DNA from: an uncultured Lachnospiraceae bacterium
GTDB lineage: Bacteria; Bacillota; Clostridia; Lachnospirales; Lachnospiraceae
NCBI GenBank assembly: GCA_934370915.1
Contig: CAKRNI010000144.1
Span: 1-6,394, forward strand
DNA: 6,394 nucleotides
Direction: 5' to 3'
Position numbers and translations under genes: made by a program
In this document: one piece after another, positions 5,008 to 6,394 of the stretch
Layout: every line of letters starts with the position of its first letter
Numbering within the stretch: the first letter of the stretch is position 1
The notes under the pieces: generated by a model
The model's input: the letters and a program-made list of their open reading frames with translations, nothing else
What the model was told of the DNA's origin: nothing
Databases searched by the model: none

Positions 5008-6273
5008 TTAGTGCTTTAAGTCTTCCTTATAGAATTCCTTAAATTCGCTGTAACCTTCTTTGCCGAGCTGTTCCTTCTGGAACTTCTTATTTTTGTTCAT
5101 CTGGGCTACAAGGATGATCTTTCCTTCCTTGCGGGCAGTCATCGCCTCTTTCATGATGGAAGCAAGCTTCTCGGGGCTCATTCCCTTCTCGAAAAGCCAC
5201 GCTTCCTTCTCATTTCCACCCGGAACGGTAAAGCCGTTGTCTAAAAGGATCGTAACGATTCTCTCAAAGCCGATAGAGAAACCACAAGCCGGTGTATCCA
5301 TGCCTGTGAATTTTCCGATCATCTTGTCGTATCTTCCGCCGCCTGCTACGGAGCCGCCGAAGCCTTCCATGGAAACCTCAAAGATGGTTCCGGTGTAGTA
5401 GCCCATTCCGCGGACTAAGGTCGGGTCAAACGCAAGCTTGAAGCTTCCGTCAGAAACATCGCCGACTGTCTCCATGATCTGCGCAAGATTCTCAGCTGCG
5501 CCGTCCTCCAATACACCCGCAAGGATCTCTCCCATACGGCGGACACCGGAGGCGTCGTTTGTTGCCTGACTCATCAGATCCAGGTATTTATCAGCTGTCT
5601 CCTCGGAGTAGCCGTTTTCCATAAGCTCTGCCTTTACGCCATCTGTACCGATCTTGTCCATTTTGTCGACTGTGATGAATACCTTATCGATATCTTCCTC
5701 CGGGAAGCCGCTGTATACGGCCATCGCGCGGAGAAGCTTTCTGTCGTTGACACGGACCTCAAAGCTGTTATCCGGGCAGATCTTCTTTAACGCAGTCGTA
5801 GTTGCGAGGATCAGCTCGATCTCCGCCTGGTTTGTCGCATCACCGAGAATATCGATATCACACTGGACAAACTGTCTGAAACGTCCCTTCTGCGGACGGT
5901 CCGCACGCCATACGCTGCCTACCTGAAGTGCCTTAAACGGAGACGGAAGGTTTGCGGAGTTGTTGGAGTAATATCTGGATAACGGAAGTGTCAGATCATA
6001 GCGGAGTCCGCCGTCTGCCAGATCGTTCTCCGTCTCTGCTGTCTCGATGTTTAATTTCTCGCCGCGCTTTAAGATCTTGAAGATCAGCTTCTCATTGTCG
6101 CCGCCCTGCTTGCTCAGGAGGTTCTCAATGTGCTCCACGCACGGAGTCTCGATCGCGGAGAATCCGAAACCGCGGTAGGTCTCTTTGATCTGGTTCAGCA
6201 CATAATCCCGGATCTGCATCTCTGCCGGGAGAATATCTTTCATGCCGGTGACCGGCTTTTTCTTTAATGCCAT
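5008..6273 (-). CDS. hisS: Histidyl-tRNA synthetase (archaeal/eukaryotic-like branch)
   Basis: Class II aminoacyl-tRNA synthetase that attaches histidine to tRNA-His in the cytoplasm; 421 residues. Visible motifs are RYDLTLP (91-97), the motif 2 arginines in RADRPQKGRFRQF (123-135), the histidine-specific RGMGYYTG (288-295), GGGRYD (311-316) and motif 3 GFSIGFERI (331-339). QGGDNEKLIFKILKRGEKL (56-74) and DKMDKIGTDGVKAEL (203-217) resemble the archaeal/eukaryotic-type enzyme more than E. coli HisRS. Only about 82 residues follow motif 3, so the anticodon-binding domain is short; it keeps an MNKNKKFQKEQL stretch but lacks the usual last strands. I chose the ATG at 6273 because AGAGG lies 7 nt upstream. 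The longer frame from 6327 would begin inside the predicted -10 box and so would not be on the transcript. aspS follows on the same strand after 146 bp. The role as HisRS is secure; the branch assignment is from motif memory. Confidence 0.95.
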   Translation of the reverse strand: MALKKKPVTGMKDILPAEMQIRDYVLNQIKETYRGFGFSAIETPCVEHIENLLSKQGGDNEKLIFKILKRGEKLNIETAETENDLADGGLRYDLTLPLSRYYSNNSANLPSPFKALQVGSVWRADRPQKGRFRQFVQCDIDILGDATNQAEIELILATTTALKKICPDNSFEVRVNDRKLLRAMAVYSGFPEEDIDKVFITVDKMDKIGTDGVKAELMENGYSEETADKYLDLMSQATNDASGVRRMGEILAGVLEDGAAENLAQIMETVGDVSDGSFKLAFDPTLVRGMGYYTGTIFEVSMEGFGGSVAGGGRYDKMIGKFTGMDTPACGFSIGFERIVTILLDNGFTVPGGNEKEAWLFEKGMSPEKLASIMKEAMTARKEGKIILVAQMNKNKKFQKEQLGKEGYSEFKEFYKEDLKH

Positions 6274-6325
6274 AAAGGTACCTCTGTTTCTCTCTTTATC
6301 GCGCAATTTCACGCCTACGTTCACC

Positions 6326-6354
6326 ATAATACGCTGATTGCCTTAGGTTTTCAA
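6326..6354 (-). promoter_or_regulatory. Sigma-A promoter of hisS
   Basis: On the minus strand, TTGAAA (6349-6354) and TATTAT (6326-6331) are separated by exactly 17 bp, each matching consensus at five of six positions. The DNA just upstream is rich in A and T. Transcription should start near 6319, giving a leader of about 46 nt before the hisS ATG. This is too short for a T-box or another known tRNA-sensing leader. A second TATAAT at 6381-6386 would need a -35 box outside the window and could not be assessed. Confidence 0.75.
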
Positions 6355-6394
6355 GGGTTTTTTCTTTCCTTAATAAAAGTATTATATTTTTCGG

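Noticed and set aside
6274..6327. N-terminal extension of HisRS to an ATG at 6327
   Set aside because: That ATG overlaps the predicted -10 box and would not be transcribed; the internal start has a good ribosome binding site.
1..6394. CRISPR array, tRNA gene or intact insertion sequence
   Set aside because: No regularly spaced repeats, no tRNA-like fold and no transposase sequence were seen.

Overview
The window looks like chromosomal DNA of a Gram-positive anaerobe in class Clostridia, most likely Lachnospiraceae. This rests on the whole-length character of the AspRS protein, strong AGGAGG-type ribosome binding sites, consensus sigma-A promoters, and an rRNA leader containing the Firmicutes boxA-like string. 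The genus cannot be fixed from sequence alone. Every recognised gene and promoter is on the minus strand, so the text reads from high to low coordinates.

Layout in transcription order: (1) a near-consensus sigma-A promoter (6326-6354) with a short leader; (2) hisS, histidyl-tRNA synthetase of the archaeal/eukaryotic-like branch with a short C-terminal domain; (3) a 146-bp spacer holding a compact nest of inverted repeats; (4) aspS, bacterial-type aspartyl-tRNA synthetase, ending at a strong intrinsic terminator (3004-3049); (5) a 331-bp gene-free stretch with a 49-nt near-perfect palindrome and further hairpins; (6) an OmpR/PhoB-type response regulator and its membrane histidine kinase, coupled by an ATGA overlap and followed by a hairpin (457-481); (7) a 456-bp AT-rich non-coding region. 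Region 7 is best read as the promoter and leader of a ribosomal RNA operon whose 16S gene would lie beyond base 1. It has tandem sigma-A promoters with 17-bp spacers, an A/T-rich upstream tract, and a boxB-like stem followed by a boxA-like sequence.

The two synthetases charge tRNA-His and tRNA-Asp and together with the rRNA operon form a translation-related neighbourhood. The two-component system sits between them and senses an unknown envelope signal. No nearby target gene hints at its regulon.

There is no clear sign of a new defence, metabolic or mobile system. The points most worth a second look are the repeat structure in the hisS-aspS spacer, the divergent short HisRS, the palindrome before the two-component operon, and identical 13-bp repeats spaced 22 bp apart just upstream of the distal rRNA promoter.
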